Source of the DNA: Rhizobium rhizogenes NBRC 13257
Lineage (GTDB): Bacteria > Pseudomonadota > Alphaproteobacteria > Rhizobiales > Rhizobiaceae
NCBI RefSeq assembly: GCF_000696095.1
Contig: NZ_BAYX01000011.1
Coordinates: 186,001 to 250,000 of the forward strand
Reading direction: 5' to 3'
Length of the DNA stretch: 64,000 nt
Below, in pieces: positions 18,008-27,187 of this stretch. A program made the position numbers and the translations under genes. Under the pieces are notes generated by a model that was not told where the DNA came from, made no database searches, and saw only the letters and a list, made by a program, of their open reading frames with translations. Numbering within the stretch: position 1 is the stretch's first letter; the number at the start of each line of letters is the position of its first letter.

Positions 18008-18031
18008 CACTATGTCCCGAATGCTCATGCG

Positions 18032-19498
18032 TTAACCGGCCTGTTTCAAAGCCGCCTTCTCCGCTCTCAACTCCTCGATCGAGCGGACGTTGCGGCTGGC
18101 CGCACCCTTCCAGTCACGGGTCTTCACCTTGGCCCGCGACAGGCGATCCTTGGCACCCTCGACGGCATGGGCATATTGCGGCAACCAACGTGCTTCCGCG
18201 ACGACCATTTCGTCAACCATCTGCCAGACTTCTTCCGGCGTCGAGACGGCGCCGACCAGTGGATCATGCAGAACGGCGAGCTTCAGCAGGTCGAGATCGC
18301 CGCTAATGGCGGCATGCACCGACATGCGCTGGACATTGATCGAGGAAATGCAGGTGGCGGCGCAGGCCTCCGGCAGCGTGATGCCGGCGACCATGTTGAT
18401 GCCGAACCGATCGACGAAGCCGGGTGACTCGATGATGGCATCGGCCGGCAGATTGGTGATGACCCCGTTGTTCTTGACGTTGAAGTGGCCGCGATAGACG
18501 CGATTGGTCTCCAATGCCTCGAGAATATGGCTTGCATGTTCATTCGAGCGCCTGGCCGGGTCGATGGGCTGCGACGCACTGTCGAGGATCTGCTGGAATT
18601 CCGTCTCGAACCAGTTGCGGGTCTCAGTGGAATGGCGCAGATAACCGCCCGTCTCGCCATGGATCCAGTCGGACATGTCGATCCACTTGTTGATCTCGTC
18701 CGGCCGCTTGCGATACCAGGGCAGGTATTCGGATAGATGGCCGTTGCTTTCGGTGGAGTAGACCCCGAAGCGCTTCAGCACGTCGATGCGCAGCTTTTCC
18801 TGCTGCGAGAACACCGGATGCGCCTCGAAGGCGGCGACCAGTTCGTCCTTGCCAATCTTGCGCCCGTTGAAGCGAAGATCGGTGAACCAGGTCTGGTGGT
18901 TGATGCCCGAGCAAATATAGTCGAGCTCCGACTTGTTCTTTGCGCCAAGCACCTCCGCAATCTGCTCCGCGCCATGCTGGACGCCGTGGCAGAGGCCGAT
19001 CGTGTCGACCTTGCCGTATTCGATCGCCGCCCAGGTGTTCATCGCCATCGGGTTGGCATAGTTCAGGAACTTTGCGCCGGGCTCGGCGACCTCGCGGATA
19101 TCCTTGCAGAAATCGAGAATGACCGGAATGTTGCGCTGGCCATAAAGGATGCCGCCGGCGCAGATCGTATCGCCGACGCATTGGTCGATACCGTATTTCA
19201 GGGGAATACGGATATCCTCGGCATAGGCCTCCAGCCCGCCGACCCGCACGCAACTGATGATGTAGCGCGCACCGGAGATCGCCGCGCGGCGCTCGGTGGT
19301 GGCCGTTACCCGTGTCGGCAGCTTGTTCGCCTCGACGATCCGGTCAAGGATCGCCTTGATCATCGAAAGATTATGCTCGCTGACATCGGTCAGCGCGAAT
19401 TCGACGTCCTGGAACTCCGGCACGCAGAGAATGTCGGTGAACAGCTTTTTCGTGAAGCCGACGCTGCCTGCGCCGATAATGGCGATTTTGAAACTCAT
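18032..19498 (-). CDS. agaL1: Alpha-galactosidase/alpha-glucosidase, GH4 family (AgaL1-like)
   Basis: This is a 488-residue GH4 enzyme, the first gene of the alpha-galactoside operon. The NAD-binding motif is IIGAGSVGFTKKLFTDIL. The metal-site segments are LNYANPMAMNTW and GLCHGVQHG. It differs clearly from agaL2 at the other end of the operon (length 488 against 456), so this is not a recent duplication. The start MSFKIAI was taken because GTGAGG lies just upstream; a GTG at 19507 is possible. Galactose against glucose specificity cannot be read from the sequence alone. Confidence 0.86.
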   Translation of the reverse strand: MSFKIAIIGAGSVGFTKKLFTDILCVPEFQDVEFALTDVSEHNLSMIKAILDRIVEANKLPTRVTATTERRAAISGARYIISCVRVGGLEAYAEDIRIPLKYGIDQCVGDTICAGGILYGQRNIPVILDFCKDIREVAEPGAKFLNYANPMAMNTWAAIEYGKVDTIGLCHGVQHGAEQIAEVLGAKNKSELDYICSGINHQTWFTDLRFNGRKIGKDELVAAFEAHPVFSQQEKLRIDVLKRFGVYSTESNGHLSEYLPWYRKRPDEINKWIDMSDWIHGETGGYLRHSTETRNWFETEFQQILDSASQPIDPARRSNEHASHILEALETNRVYRGHFNVKNNGVITNLPADAIIESPGFVDRFGINMVAGITLPEACAATCISSINVQRMSVHAAISGDLDLLKLAVLHDPLVGAVSTPEEVWQMVDEMVVAEARWLPQYAHAVEGAKDRLSRAKVKTRDWKGAASRNVRSIEELRAEKAALKQAG

Positions 19499-19711
19499 GA
19501 TCCTCACCTTGAAGTCGGTCTAACGATCAGCGGCGGAAAAGAGAATGGTATTTTCGTCCCATGATCGCACGGCGTCGGGCGAGAGGGCGAAACGAGCATT
19601 TTCTCCTCCTCCTGCCGGTCCTCATCGGCAGGTACATGCTGTTTTCTGGCGGGATTATGCCTATAATCGCCGGATCGACCAGAGAACAATTATGCTTTCA
19701 AGGGTAATTTT
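19499..19711. promoter_or_regulatory. Divergent control region between agaL1 and agpT
   Basis: This 213-bp region must hold the promoters of the aga/agp operon and of agpT. Visible structure: CTGCCG/CGGCAG (19612-19631) and GATTAT-gcct-ATAATC (19653-19668), the latter about 45 bp before the agpT start. The second is a reasonable candidate site for AgpT or a repressor. No clear -35/-10 pair was found. Confidence 0.45.
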
Positions 19712-20614
19712 GTGCTGCAGGATTTGATCACCAACGGCCAGACCATGCGGACTGTTTCGCTGCCGCGCGGCCGCCACCGGCTGCATGCTATGCCGACCAG
19801 CGCCGGCTATGAAATAAGGGATAACGAAGTTTATGATTGGGACGGACGCCGGCGCGGCCTGACACCGTTCACGGTGCTCCAACATACGATCAGCGGCAGC
19901 GGCCGGCTGCGTTACGAGAACCGCAATTATCGCGTCGGGCCTGGCGATACGCTGCTGGTGCTGGTGCCGCACAATCACCGCTACTGGTTGGAAAAAGGCG
20001 AACGCTGGGAGTATTTCTGGATATCGATGAATGGCGAGGAAGCCTTGCGCATCCACCGCCTGATTCTCGCCGCCGCCGGACCGGTCTTGAAATTGCAGCC
20101 GGCAACGATCGATCATCTCGCCGATTGCAGCCTGCGGCTGGTGCGTGGCGCCACAACACCGGCCTCCGCTTCGGCGGTGGCTTATGAAGCCGCGATGGCG
20201 CTTTATGACGATGTCTTCGGTTCGCACGCGATCGCCGCCGACCGCTCCGCCATGCAGGCAGTTATCGACTATGTCGCCGCCAATCTCGACCAGCCTCTCC
20301 CCGTCAGCGAGCTTGCTAGGGTCAGCGGTCTCAGCCGCGCCCATTTCTCCCGGGTCTTTGCCGATAGCGAAGGCTTGCCGCCGGCCGAGTATGTCCTGCA
20401 ACAGCGCATGCAGCGAGCCGCCAAGCTTCTGACCAAGGCCGCTTTCATTCCGGTCAAGGAGGTGGCGATCATGTCGGGTTTCGATGACGCCAATTATTTC
20501 TCGAAAGCCTTCCGCCGCATCTACGGCATCAATCCCACCGAATTCCGCACCACCGGCATGTATGCGGCCGTGCGCAGCCCTGGGGACGACGGCAGAGGCG
20601 CTCGAGGCAAATAG
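19712..20614 (+). CDS. agpT: AraC-family activator of alpha-galactoside genes (AgpT-like)
   Basis: This is a 300-residue AraC/XylS regulator. The N-terminal cupin half contains the sugar-pocket type segment GSGRLRYENRNYRVGPGDTL. The C-terminal half has two helix-turn-helix motifs: LPVSELARVSGLSRAHFSRV, and VKEVAIMSGFDDANYFSKAF followed by GINPTEFR. It is divergent from agaL1, as agpT is in S. meliloti, where it activates the operon in response to alpha-galactosides. The start is GTG 19712 with AAGGG about 10 nt upstream; ATG 19745 is an alternative. Confidence 0.85.
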   Translation: MLQDLITNGQTMRTVSLPRGRHRLHAMPTSAGYEIRDNEVYDWDGRRRGLTPFTVLQHTISGSGRLRYENRNYRVGPGDTLLVLVPHNHRYWLEKGERWEYFWISMNGEEALRIHRLILAAAGPVLKLQPATIDHLADCSLRLVRGATTPASASAVAYEAAMALYDDVFGSHAIAADRSAMQAVIDYVAANLDQPLPVSELARVSGLSRAHFSRVFADSEGLPPAEYVLQQRMQRAAKLLTKAAFIPVKEVAIMSGFDDANYFSKAFRRIYGINPTEFRTTGMYAAVRSPGDDGRGARGK

Positions 20615-20628
20615 CCGAATCATCCTTG

Positions 20629-20657
20629 GCAAGCTGCGGCATGCCGCCGCAGCTTGC
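20629..20657 (+). terminator. Hairpin after agpT
   Basis: A perfect 12-bp inverted repeat, GCAAGCTGCGGC/GCCGCAGCTTGC, has a 5-nt loop and lies 14 bp past the agpT stop. No T run follows, so termination would be weak or rho-assisted. Confidence 0.5.
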
Positions 20658-20726
20658 TCTCCAACTGGCGCTAAGAGCCTAACTTTCTTGACATAACGGC
20701 CGCAGAAGTAAGCTCTAAAGAGGTCA

Positions 20727-20744
20727 GCCGAAAACGTTTTCGGC
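20727..20744. promoter_or_regulatory. Perfect 18-bp LacI-type operator
   Basis: GCCGAAAACGTTTTCGGC is a perfect palindrome centred on CG, the hallmark of LacI/GalR-family operators. A TTGACA element lies at 20688-20693, so the site sits where a repressor would block initiation. It is 157 bp before the GH2 start. No LacI-type gene adjoins it; the only one in the window is at 56098. Confidence 0.7.
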
Positions 20745-20900
20745 GAAATCGCCGATCCTGCCTCCGATTGCGTTGCGCCATGCTTGAAGGCCTGTATAGA
20801 TATCGCCCGCTGCGGCCATAATCGCGTCACGGCCGCACCTCTTTGTCTAAGCAACATCTGTTCGTCCCAGGTAAGACGGGCTCTTCTGATAGGATTGAAT

Positions 20901-23144
20901 ATGCGTTCTGTTGTCGCTTTCAACGAATCCTGGACTTTTCATGAAGGCTTTTCGGCCGCTGACGCCGGCCGCCGCCAGGAAGGACAGCCAGTCGCATTGC
21001 CGCACACGGCGGTCGAACTACCGTTCAACTATCTCGATGAGAAATCCTATCAGCGCGCCTTCACTTATCAGAAAATCCTGCCCTGGAGCGACGACTTCGC
21101 CGGGCGCGAGGTATCGCTGGTATTCGACGCCGCCATGGCCGACGCGGTGGTTTATCTCAACGGCGAGGAAATCGTCGCGCATCAGGATGGCTACACGCCC
21201 TTCGAGGCACGGCTGACGGGGCGCCTGAAGCAAGGCGATAACCTGATCACCGTCAAGATCGATGGTAGCGAGAACCCTGAGATCCCGCCGTTCGGCGGCC
21301 GCATCGACTATCTCACCTATGCCGGCATCTACCGCGACGTCTGGCTCAAGCTTGCAGCACCCGTCTCGATCGCCAATATCAAGGTCGAGACCGGCAACGT
21401 ACTGGACGATAGTAAATCCGCGACGGTGCGCTGCGATATCACCAACCCGCAAAGCCTCGCCTTCAATGGTATGGTGACCGCAAACCTCCGCGCGCCGGAC
21501 GGCAAGGCGCTGGCGTCCGCGACCAGCGAGACCTCGGGCGGCAGCGTGAGCTTCTCCTTCGACAATCTCTCCGGCATCTCACTGTGGGACCTCGACACTC
21601 CCGTACTCTACACGCTGGAAGCTGAGCTGAAGACCGATCACGGCTCCGACCGATATTCAACGACATTCGGTTTCCGCACCGCCGCGTTCACCGATGAAGG
21701 TTTCCTGTTGAACGGCCGCAAGCTGAAGCTGCGCGGTCTCAACCGTCATCAGGCCTTCCCCTATTCCGGCTATGCCATGGGCCGCTCGGCGCAGGAGCGT
21801 GATGCCGAGATCATGAAGCAGACGTTGAAGTGCAATGTCGTACGCACCTCGCATTATCCGCAATCGAAATGGTTCCTCGACCATTGCGACCGTATCGGCC
21901 TGCTGGTCTTCGAGGAAATCCCCGGCTGGCAGCATATCGGCGGCAAGGAATGGCAGCAGGAATCAATCCGCAACGTCCGCCGCATGATCGAGCGCGACTG
22001 GAACCATCCGTCTATCATCATCTGGGGCGTGCGTATCAACGAGTCGCAGGATTCGCATGATTTCTACGCCGAGACCAACCGGCTGGCGCGCGAGCTCGAT
22101 CCCACCCGCCAGACCGGCGGCGTGCGCTACATTATCGAGAGCGAAATGCTTGAGGACGTCTACACGATGAACGACTTCATCCTCGGCAACGAGGAACTGC
22201 CGGGCGCCAATCGCCCACGCACGCCGCTGCGGCCACAGCAGGAAAATACCGGCCTGTCGAAGAACGTGCCCTACCTGATCACCGAATTCGGCGGCCACAT
22301 GTATCCGACGAAGATCTACGATCAGGAGCAGCGCCAGGCCGAGCATGTGCGCCGGCATCTGGAAGTGCTGAACGCGGCCTATGGCGATCCCTCGATCTCC
22401 GGTGCCATCGGCTGGTGCATGTTCGACTACAACACGCACAGCGACTTCGGCTCCGGCGACCGCGTCTGCTATCACGGCGTCATGGACATGTTCCGCGAGC
22501 CGAAATTCGCGGCCTATGCCTATGCCAGCCAGTGCGAGCCTTCCGAGGAGGTCATCATGAAGCCGGTGACGATCTGGGCGCGCGGCGAGCGCAATATCGG
22601 CGGCGCGCTGCCGCTGATCGTGCTGACCAATTGCGACGAGGTCGAACTACGCTACGGTTCTCTGACCAAGCGCCTCGGCCCCGATCGCGAGAGCTTCCCG
22701 CATTTGCCGCACCCGCCCATTATTTTCGATCATCGCAATTTCACCCAGGACGAACTCGGCGTCTGGGGAATGGAGTGGGAAGACGCGCGCTTCGCCGGTT
22801 ACGTCAATAGCAAGCCGGTCGCGGAGCTGCATATGGTCGCCAATCCGCTGCCGACGAGGCTGGAGGTGCAGGCCGATAGCCTGACACTGCGTACCGACGA
22901 ACGTGACACGACCCGCGTCATTATCCGAGCGCTCGACCAGGCCGGTACCCGCCTGCCCTTCCTCAACGACGTCGCAACGATCAAGGTCAGCGGCCCGGCG
23001 AAGGTCATCGGGCCAGATGCCGTGCCTTTCCAGGGCGGCACGACGGGCTTTTGGCTGCAGGCAACCGGTGAGGCTGGTACGATCACGGTCGAGGTATCTT
23101 CGGCGCGCTTTGCAAACCAGACTGTGGAACTGAAGGCGGAATGA
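20901..23144 (+). CDS. Glycoside hydrolase family 2 (beta-galactosidase/beta-glucuronidase type)
   Basis: This is a 747-residue GH2 enzyme, probably cytoplasmic as no signal peptide is seen. The N-terminal sugar-binding domain contains GGRIDYLTYAGIYRDVWLKL. The TIM-barrel motif KLRGLNRHQAFPYSGYAMG and NVVRTSHYPQSKWFLDHCD follow. The acid/base Glu is E381 in WGVRINES and the nucleophile E462 in ITEFGG. ATG 20901 was chosen; the extra 39 residues upstream look like untranslated leader. It is shorter than LacZ and closer in length to plant-associated GH2 enzymes. Beta-galactosidase is likely but unproven. Control by the LacI-type operator upstream is inferred. Confidence 0.82.
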   Translation: MRSVVAFNESWTFHEGFSAADAGRRQEGQPVALPHTAVELPFNYLDEKSYQRAFTYQKILPWSDDFAGREVSLVFDAAMADAVVYLNGEEIVAHQDGYTPFEARLTGRLKQGDNLITVKIDGSENPEIPPFGGRIDYLTYAGIYRDVWLKLAAPVSIANIKVETGNVLDDSKSATVRCDITNPQSLAFNGMVTANLRAPDGKALASATSETSGGSVSFSFDNLSGISLWDLDTPVLYTLEAELKTDHGSDRYSTTFGFRTAAFTDEGFLLNGRKLKLRGLNRHQAFPYSGYAMGRSAQERDAEIMKQTLKCNVVRTSHYPQSKWFLDHCDRIGLLVFEEIPGWQHIGGKEWQQESIRNVRRMIERDWNHPSIIIWGVRINESQDSHDFYAETNRLARELDPTRQTGGVRYIIESEMLEDVYTMNDFILGNEELPGANRPRTPLRPQQENTGLSKNVPYLITEFGGHMYPTKIYDQEQRQAEHVRRHLEVLNAAYGDPSISGAIGWCMFDYNTHSDFGSGDRVCYHGVMDMFREPKFAAYAYASQCEPSEEVIMKPVTIWARGERNIGGALPLIVLTNCDEVELRYGSLTKRLGPDRESFPHLPHPPIIFDHRNFTQDELGVWGMEWEDARFAGYVNSKPVAELHMVANPLPTRLEVQADSLTLRTDERDTTRVIIRALDQAGTRLPFLNDVATIKVSGPAKVIGPDAVPFQGGTTGFWLQATGEAGTITVEVSSARFANQTVELKAE

Positions 23145-23154
23145 TTTGCTGATG

Positions 23155-23189
23155 GAGCAACGGGCGGTCAAGAAATATCGCCGTTGCTC
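23155..23189 (+). terminator. Inverted repeat between convergent GH2 and FCD-regulator genes
   Basis: GAGCAACGG (23155-23163) pairs with CCGTTGCTC (23181-23189) around a 17-nt loop, directly after the GH2 stop. No strong T tract is present. It may serve both converging genes. Confidence 0.45.
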
Positions 23190-23234
23190 TCCAATGCGCT
23201 GGTATCGTTTAGGCGCGGTGTTGGCGAAATCTCG

Positions 23235-24161
23235 CTAGCCGCGCACAGTGGAAATATCCGTCTCCGCAGTCTCCCCCGCATTCTGCGGAATGGATTGCAG
23301 CAGCGTTTGCCGTGCCGAGGCGAGATGCTTGCGGCAGGCCATATCGATCCGCTTGGGGTCGCGTGATTGCAGCGCGTCGATATAGTCGAGATGTTCGGCG
23401 ATGGCGCGTGAATTGCGCACGCGGGCGAAGGCCTTGTTCCACTGGTAGTGATAGTGGAAGACGATGGCGATCGCGTCGTAGAAATCGGCGATGAAGCGGT
23501 TCTTCGAGGCGCGATGAATGAGAAGATGGAATCTTTCGTCGAGCCGCGAAAAATCACGGTAACGCTCGTCGAAATCCTCCAGCAGATCATAATGTTCCTG
23601 CTGAATGACGGCCAGATCCGCCCATGCCGGATGATCCGGCGGCATGCGTCCGAATTCGGCCGCCGAATGCAGCTCGAACATTTCGCGCACGTCGGCAAGT
23701 TCGAGCGCGAATTCGCTGGTGAAGCCCTTCAGGATCCAATGGCTGTTCGGCCGCTTCTCGATCAGGCCGAAACGGCTGAAGCGAATGAGGAATTCGCGCA
23801 CCACCGATGTTCCTGTACCGATCTCGCGCGCCAGTTCCAGCTCGTTGATCTGCATGCCTGGCTGCGCTTCGTCGGAGAGAATGCGCAGCATGAAACTGCG
23901 CTCGATGATGTCGTGCAGCGAATTGGTCTCTTCCTGCGGAAACAAGTCCGCCTCGGTCGGCTGGCGCAGCACGGTCTTTTGCCGCTTGTTCCAGCGAATG
24001 ATGCCGGCATCACTGAGGCGCATCAGAATGGCGCGCGCCGTGCTGCGGCTGACGCCGAGTTCGGCGGCGATCTCGGGCTCGGTCGGCAGGGCGGCATCCG
24101 GCTTCAGGCCGGCGACGTAGCGGTTATACGCCTCCTTGAAGAGCGTGTTTTGTCTCGCCAT
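23235..24161 (-). CDS. GntR/FCD transcriptional regulator with two winged-helix motifs
   Basis: This is a 308-residue DNA-binding regulator. Residues about 25-60 form a GntR-type winged helix (LPTEPEIAAELGVSRSTARA). Residues about 95-140 look like a second one (ELELAREIGTGTSVVREFLI). The C-terminal FCD ligand domain follows, with the HSAAEF, DERFHLLIHR and HLASARQ helices. FCD regulators usually have a single winged helix and about 220-250 residues. ATG 24161 follows a GAGGGGG box. It is divergent from the altronate-type dehydratase and probably controls that sugar-acid and transport operon. Confidence 0.82.
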   Translation of the reverse strand: MARQNTLFKEAYNRYVAGLKPDAALPTEPEIAAELGVSRSTARAILMRLSDAGIIRWNKRQKTVLRQPTEADLFPQEETNSLHDIIERSFMLRILSDEAQPGMQINELELAREIGTGTSVVREFLIRFSRFGLIEKRPNSHWILKGFTSEFALELADVREMFELHSAAEFGRMPPDHPAWADLAVIQQEHYDLLEDFDERYRDFSRLDERFHLLIHRASKNRFIADFYDAIAIVFHYHYQWNKAFARVRNSRAIAEHLDYIDALQSRDPKRIDMACRKHLASARQTLLQSIPQNAGETAETDISTVRG

Positions 24162-24308
24162 TTCCCCCTCGCTTATCACTCGCTGCTCTCTATCGGCGGC
24201 GATCTCAGTAGCCTGCTCGGATAGCAATCCAGCGCGGGAGCACCGCTTGTATGCGTCGCTCTCTCCTCTCCGGAACCGCCGAATGATTTCCTCGTTGACT
24301 TCAAAATG

Positions 24309-24323
24309 TTTATTGTAGATAAA
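24309..24323. promoter_or_regulatory. Candidate operator for the FCD regulator
   Basis: TTTAT-tgtag-ATAAA is a small palindrome in an AT-rich patch of the 230-bp divergent region, about 70 bp before the dehydratase start. Position and AT content fit a GntR-family site, but nothing confirms it. Confidence 0.35.
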
Positions 24324-24391
24324 AAACAAAAGCAATCGGCAATGGCCCGGGAGAGGCTCGCCGAACTGCAAGATTGTTCTGGGAGAGAACT

Positions 24392-25897
24392 TTGAACAGC
24401 CAGCCTTGGATCCTTCTGTCGGAGGGCGACAATGTCGCCGTGGCAACGGCGACCATCGAAGCCGGTGTCGTAGTCGCCAACGGTGTCTCGACGCGAGGCA
24501 AGATCGACCCCGGCCACAAATTCGCCATCCGTGACATTCCTCTCGGCACGCCCGTGGTGAAATACGGCCAGGCCATCGGGCGCACGACCGCCGAGGTCAA
24601 GGCCGGCGATCACGTCCATAGCCACAATCTGCATTTCGAAAACGATCGGCTCGCGGCAACGGCCAATGCGGCGCCAGAGGAAGCGACCGAGGCCGACAAG
24701 GCCCGCACCTTCATGGGCTATCGCCGCGCCGACGGCCGGGCCGCCACCCGCAACTACATCGGCATCATTGCCAGCGTGAACTGTTCCACCACGGTTTGCC
24801 GCGCCATCGCGGAAGAGGCAAACCGGAAGCTCCTTCCGCATTATGACGGCATCGACGGTTTCGTGCCGATCGTGCACGACCAAGGCTGCGGCATGAGCTC
24901 AACCGGCGACGGCATGCTGACGCTGCATCGTACGCTTGCCGGCTATACACGCCATGTGAATTTCGGCGGCGTGCTGATGATTGGCCTCGGCTGCGAGGTC
25001 AATCAGCTGACGCTCTATGGCCAGAGCGGAGCCGGCGCCAGCAAGCGGCACTTCAACATCCAGGATGCCGGCGGCTCACGGCGCGCCGTCGCGCTTGCCA
25101 TGGGCGTTCTGAAGGAGATTTCGGAAGACGTCGGCCAGGCTCAACGCGAACCGATCTCGATCAGCGAAATCATCGTCGGCCTGCAATGTGGCGGCTCGGA
25201 CGGGTTCTCCGGCATCACTGCCAATCCGGCGTTGGGTGCAGCCGCCGACCTGCTGGCCGCGGCCGGTGGCACGACGATCCTGTCGGAAACCTCGGAGATT
25301 TATGGCGCCGAGCATTTGCTGCGCAGCCGGGCCGTCAACAACGAGGTCGCCGCCAAGCTCGACGCGAAAATCGACTGGTGGGAAAAGTATGTCGCGCTGC
25401 ACGGCGCCTCGCTGGACAACAATCCCTCTCCCGGCAACAAGCGCGGCGGGTTGACCACCATTCTGGAGAAGTCACTCGGGGCTGTTGCCAAGGGCGGCCG
25501 GTCGCCGCTGACCGCGGTCTACGGCTATGCTGAACGGGTAACGGAGCATGGGCTCGTCTTCATGGACACGCCCGGCTACGATCCGGTTTCCGCAACCGGT
25601 CAGGTGGCCGGCGGCGCGAACATGATCGCTTTTACGACCGGTCGCGGCAGCTGTTTCGGCTCACGTCCGGCACCGTCGTTCAAGCTGTCGAGCAATTCGG
25701 CGCTGTATCAATCGATGGAAGAGGACATGGACATCGATTGCGGCACCATTGCCACCGGCGAGGCAACGATATCGGGCAAGGGCCGCGAGATCTTCGAACT
25801 GATCATCGAGATCGCATCCGGCAAGAAGACCAAAAGCGAAACCTTCGGCTATGGCGATAACGAATTCGTGCCCTGGCATCTTGGGGCGACGTTGTAG
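24392..25897 (+). CDS. UxaA-family sugar-acid dehydratase (altronate/galactarate type)
   Basis: This is a 501-residue enzyme with the full UxaA layout: an N-terminal SAF domain (about 1-75, with HKFAIRDIPLGTPVVKYGQ), then the dehydratase part with GYRRADGRAATRNYIGI, HDQGCGM, GLQCGGSDGFSG and SCFGSRPAPSFKL. The conserved Cys and His residues suggest the Fe-dependent dehydration of a hexonate to a 2-keto-3-deoxy acid. The start TTG 24392 follows GGGAGAG closely; the TTG at 24374 is less likely. It heads an operon with an aldo/keto reductase and a sugar importer. D-altronate, galactarate or L-fuconate-like acids are all possible substrates. Confidence 0.8.
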   Translation: MNSQPWILLSEGDNVAVATATIEAGVVVANGVSTRGKIDPGHKFAIRDIPLGTPVVKYGQAIGRTTAEVKAGDHVHSHNLHFENDRLAATANAAPEEATEADKARTFMGYRRADGRAATRNYIGIIASVNCSTTVCRAIAEEANRKLLPHYDGIDGFVPIVHDQGCGMSSTGDGMLTLHRTLAGYTRHVNFGGVLMIGLGCEVNQLTLYGQSGAGASKRHFNIQDAGGSRRAVALAMGVLKEISEDVGQAQREPISISEIIVGLQCGGSDGFSGITANPALGAAADLLAAAGGTTILSETSEIYGAEHLLRSRAVNNEVAAKLDAKIDWWEKYVALHGASLDNNPSPGNKRGGLTTILEKSLGAVAKGGRSPLTAVYGYAERVTEHGLVFMDTPGYDPVSATGQVAGGANMIAFTTGRGSCFGSRPAPSFKLSSNSALYQSMEEDMDIDCGTIATGEATISGKGREIFELIIEIASGKKTKSETFGYGDNEFVPWHLGATL

Positions 25898-25987
25898 ATA
25901 GTTAGTGCATTCGACGACGTTGTGCCGACCCTCTGACAAGCCAGGCGCGGCGGAAACCAAGCGATTAATCATCACAAGGGAGAGGTG

Positions 25988-27007
25988 ATGAAGAAGAGAA
26001 GAATCGGCAGGACGGAGCTGGAGGTTACCGAAATCAGTTTCGGTGCAGCAGCGCTCGGCGGTCTTTATCGCGCCTGCCCTCGCGATCAGGCCATGGAAAC
26101 CCTGCAGGCGGCATGGGGTAGCGGCATCCGCTATTTCGACGTCGCCCCATGGTATGGCTTCGGTCTCGGCGAACGATACGTCGGCGATTTCCTGCGTAGT
26201 CAGCCGGAAGACAGCTATGTGCTGTCGACGAAGGTCGGGCGATTGATGCGACCCGTTCCGACCGACAAGGTCCCGAATTACGGTTATGTCGATCCCCTGC
26301 CCTTCGATGCGGATTATGATTATTCCTATGACGGCATCATGCGGTCGGTGGAGTTCAGCTATGCCCGCCTCGGCCTCAACCGCATCGACATTCTCTACGT
26401 CCACGATATCGGCGGCTACACCCATGGCAAGGCGCTGAACGAGCATTATCTCGGCCAGCTGCTCGGCTCCGGCATCAAGGCTCTGGAGGAGTTGAAATCA
26501 TCAGGCACGATCAAAGCCTATGGTCTTGGCGTCAACGAGGTGCCCGTTTGCCTCGATGTCATGCATGCAGCCGATATCGACTGCATCCTGCTTGCCGGCC
26601 GCTATACGCTGCTTGACCGTTCGGCGGTCGCGGAACTGCTGCCGCTTTGCGAAAAGAAGGGCACGTCGCTCGTTGTCGGCGGTGTCTTCAATTCCGGTAT
26701 TCTCGCGACCGGCCCCGTACCCGACGCGCATTTCGACTACCTTCCGGCGACGCCGGATGTTCTGGTCAAAGTGGGGGCGATGGAGGAAATCGCCCGCCGT
26801 CACGGCCTGCCGCTTGCCGCACCCGCCATCCAGTTTCCGCTAAGCCAGCCGTCCGTGGCTTCGGTGCTGATCGGCACGGCGAAAGCATCAAGTCTTACCC
26901 GCAACATGCAGCTCGTGGACCTAAAGCTTCCGGCGAGCCTTTATGCGGAGTTCGAAGGATTGACCCTGGTCGCGCCGCCTTTGGGAGACGGCGCCGTTCG
27001 GGTCTAA
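25988..27007 (+). CDS. Aldo/keto reductase, aldose dehydrogenase type
   Basis: This is a 339-residue AKR with the catalytic tetrad visible as D51, Y56 (DVAPWYGFGLGE), K82 (TKVGR) and H139 (YVHD). It resembles L-fucose/D-threo-aldose 1-dehydrogenases, which oxidise a sugar to its lactone with NAD(P). That activity would supply the sugar acid for the upstream UxaA-type enzyme. ATG 25988 was preferred to GTG 25985 because GAGAGG is nearby. It lies between the dehydratase (90 bp) and the importer binding protein (180 bp). Confidence 0.82.
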   Translation: MKKRRIGRTELEVTEISFGAAALGGLYRACPRDQAMETLQAAWGSGIRYFDVAPWYGFGLGERYVGDFLRSQPEDSYVLSTKVGRLMRPVPTDKVPNYGYVDPLPFDADYDYSYDGIMRSVEFSYARLGLNRIDILYVHDIGGYTHGKALNEHYLGQLLGSGIKALEELKSSGTIKAYGLGVNEVPVCLDVMHAADIDCILLAGRYTLLDRSAVAELLPLCEKKGTSLVVGGVFNSGILATGPVPDAHFDYLPATPDVLVKVGAMEEIARRHGLPLAAPAIQFPLSQPSVASVLIGTAKASSLTRNMQLVDLKLPASLYAEFEGLTLVAPPLGDGAVRV

Positions 27008-27187
27008 TGAGGAAATAAGGAGCTATCGGGCCGTCGGGAGAGACGGCTCGTGGAGGAGGAAAGCCTGTTTTGGCGGGGTGGCTATGTGCCGCTCCGCAAT
27101 GCGTGAACCATCTGGTGTTCACGGTACCGAGCCGCAAGCGTTCAACGGCCGGTGTGCAGGAGAAGAGCGCGTTGAGAGGAGAAATCA

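Noticed and set aside
10447..19498. agaL1 and agaL2 as a recent tandem duplication
   Set aside because: Both are GH4 but differ in length and in most residues around shared motifs, and the same pair exists in S. meliloti.
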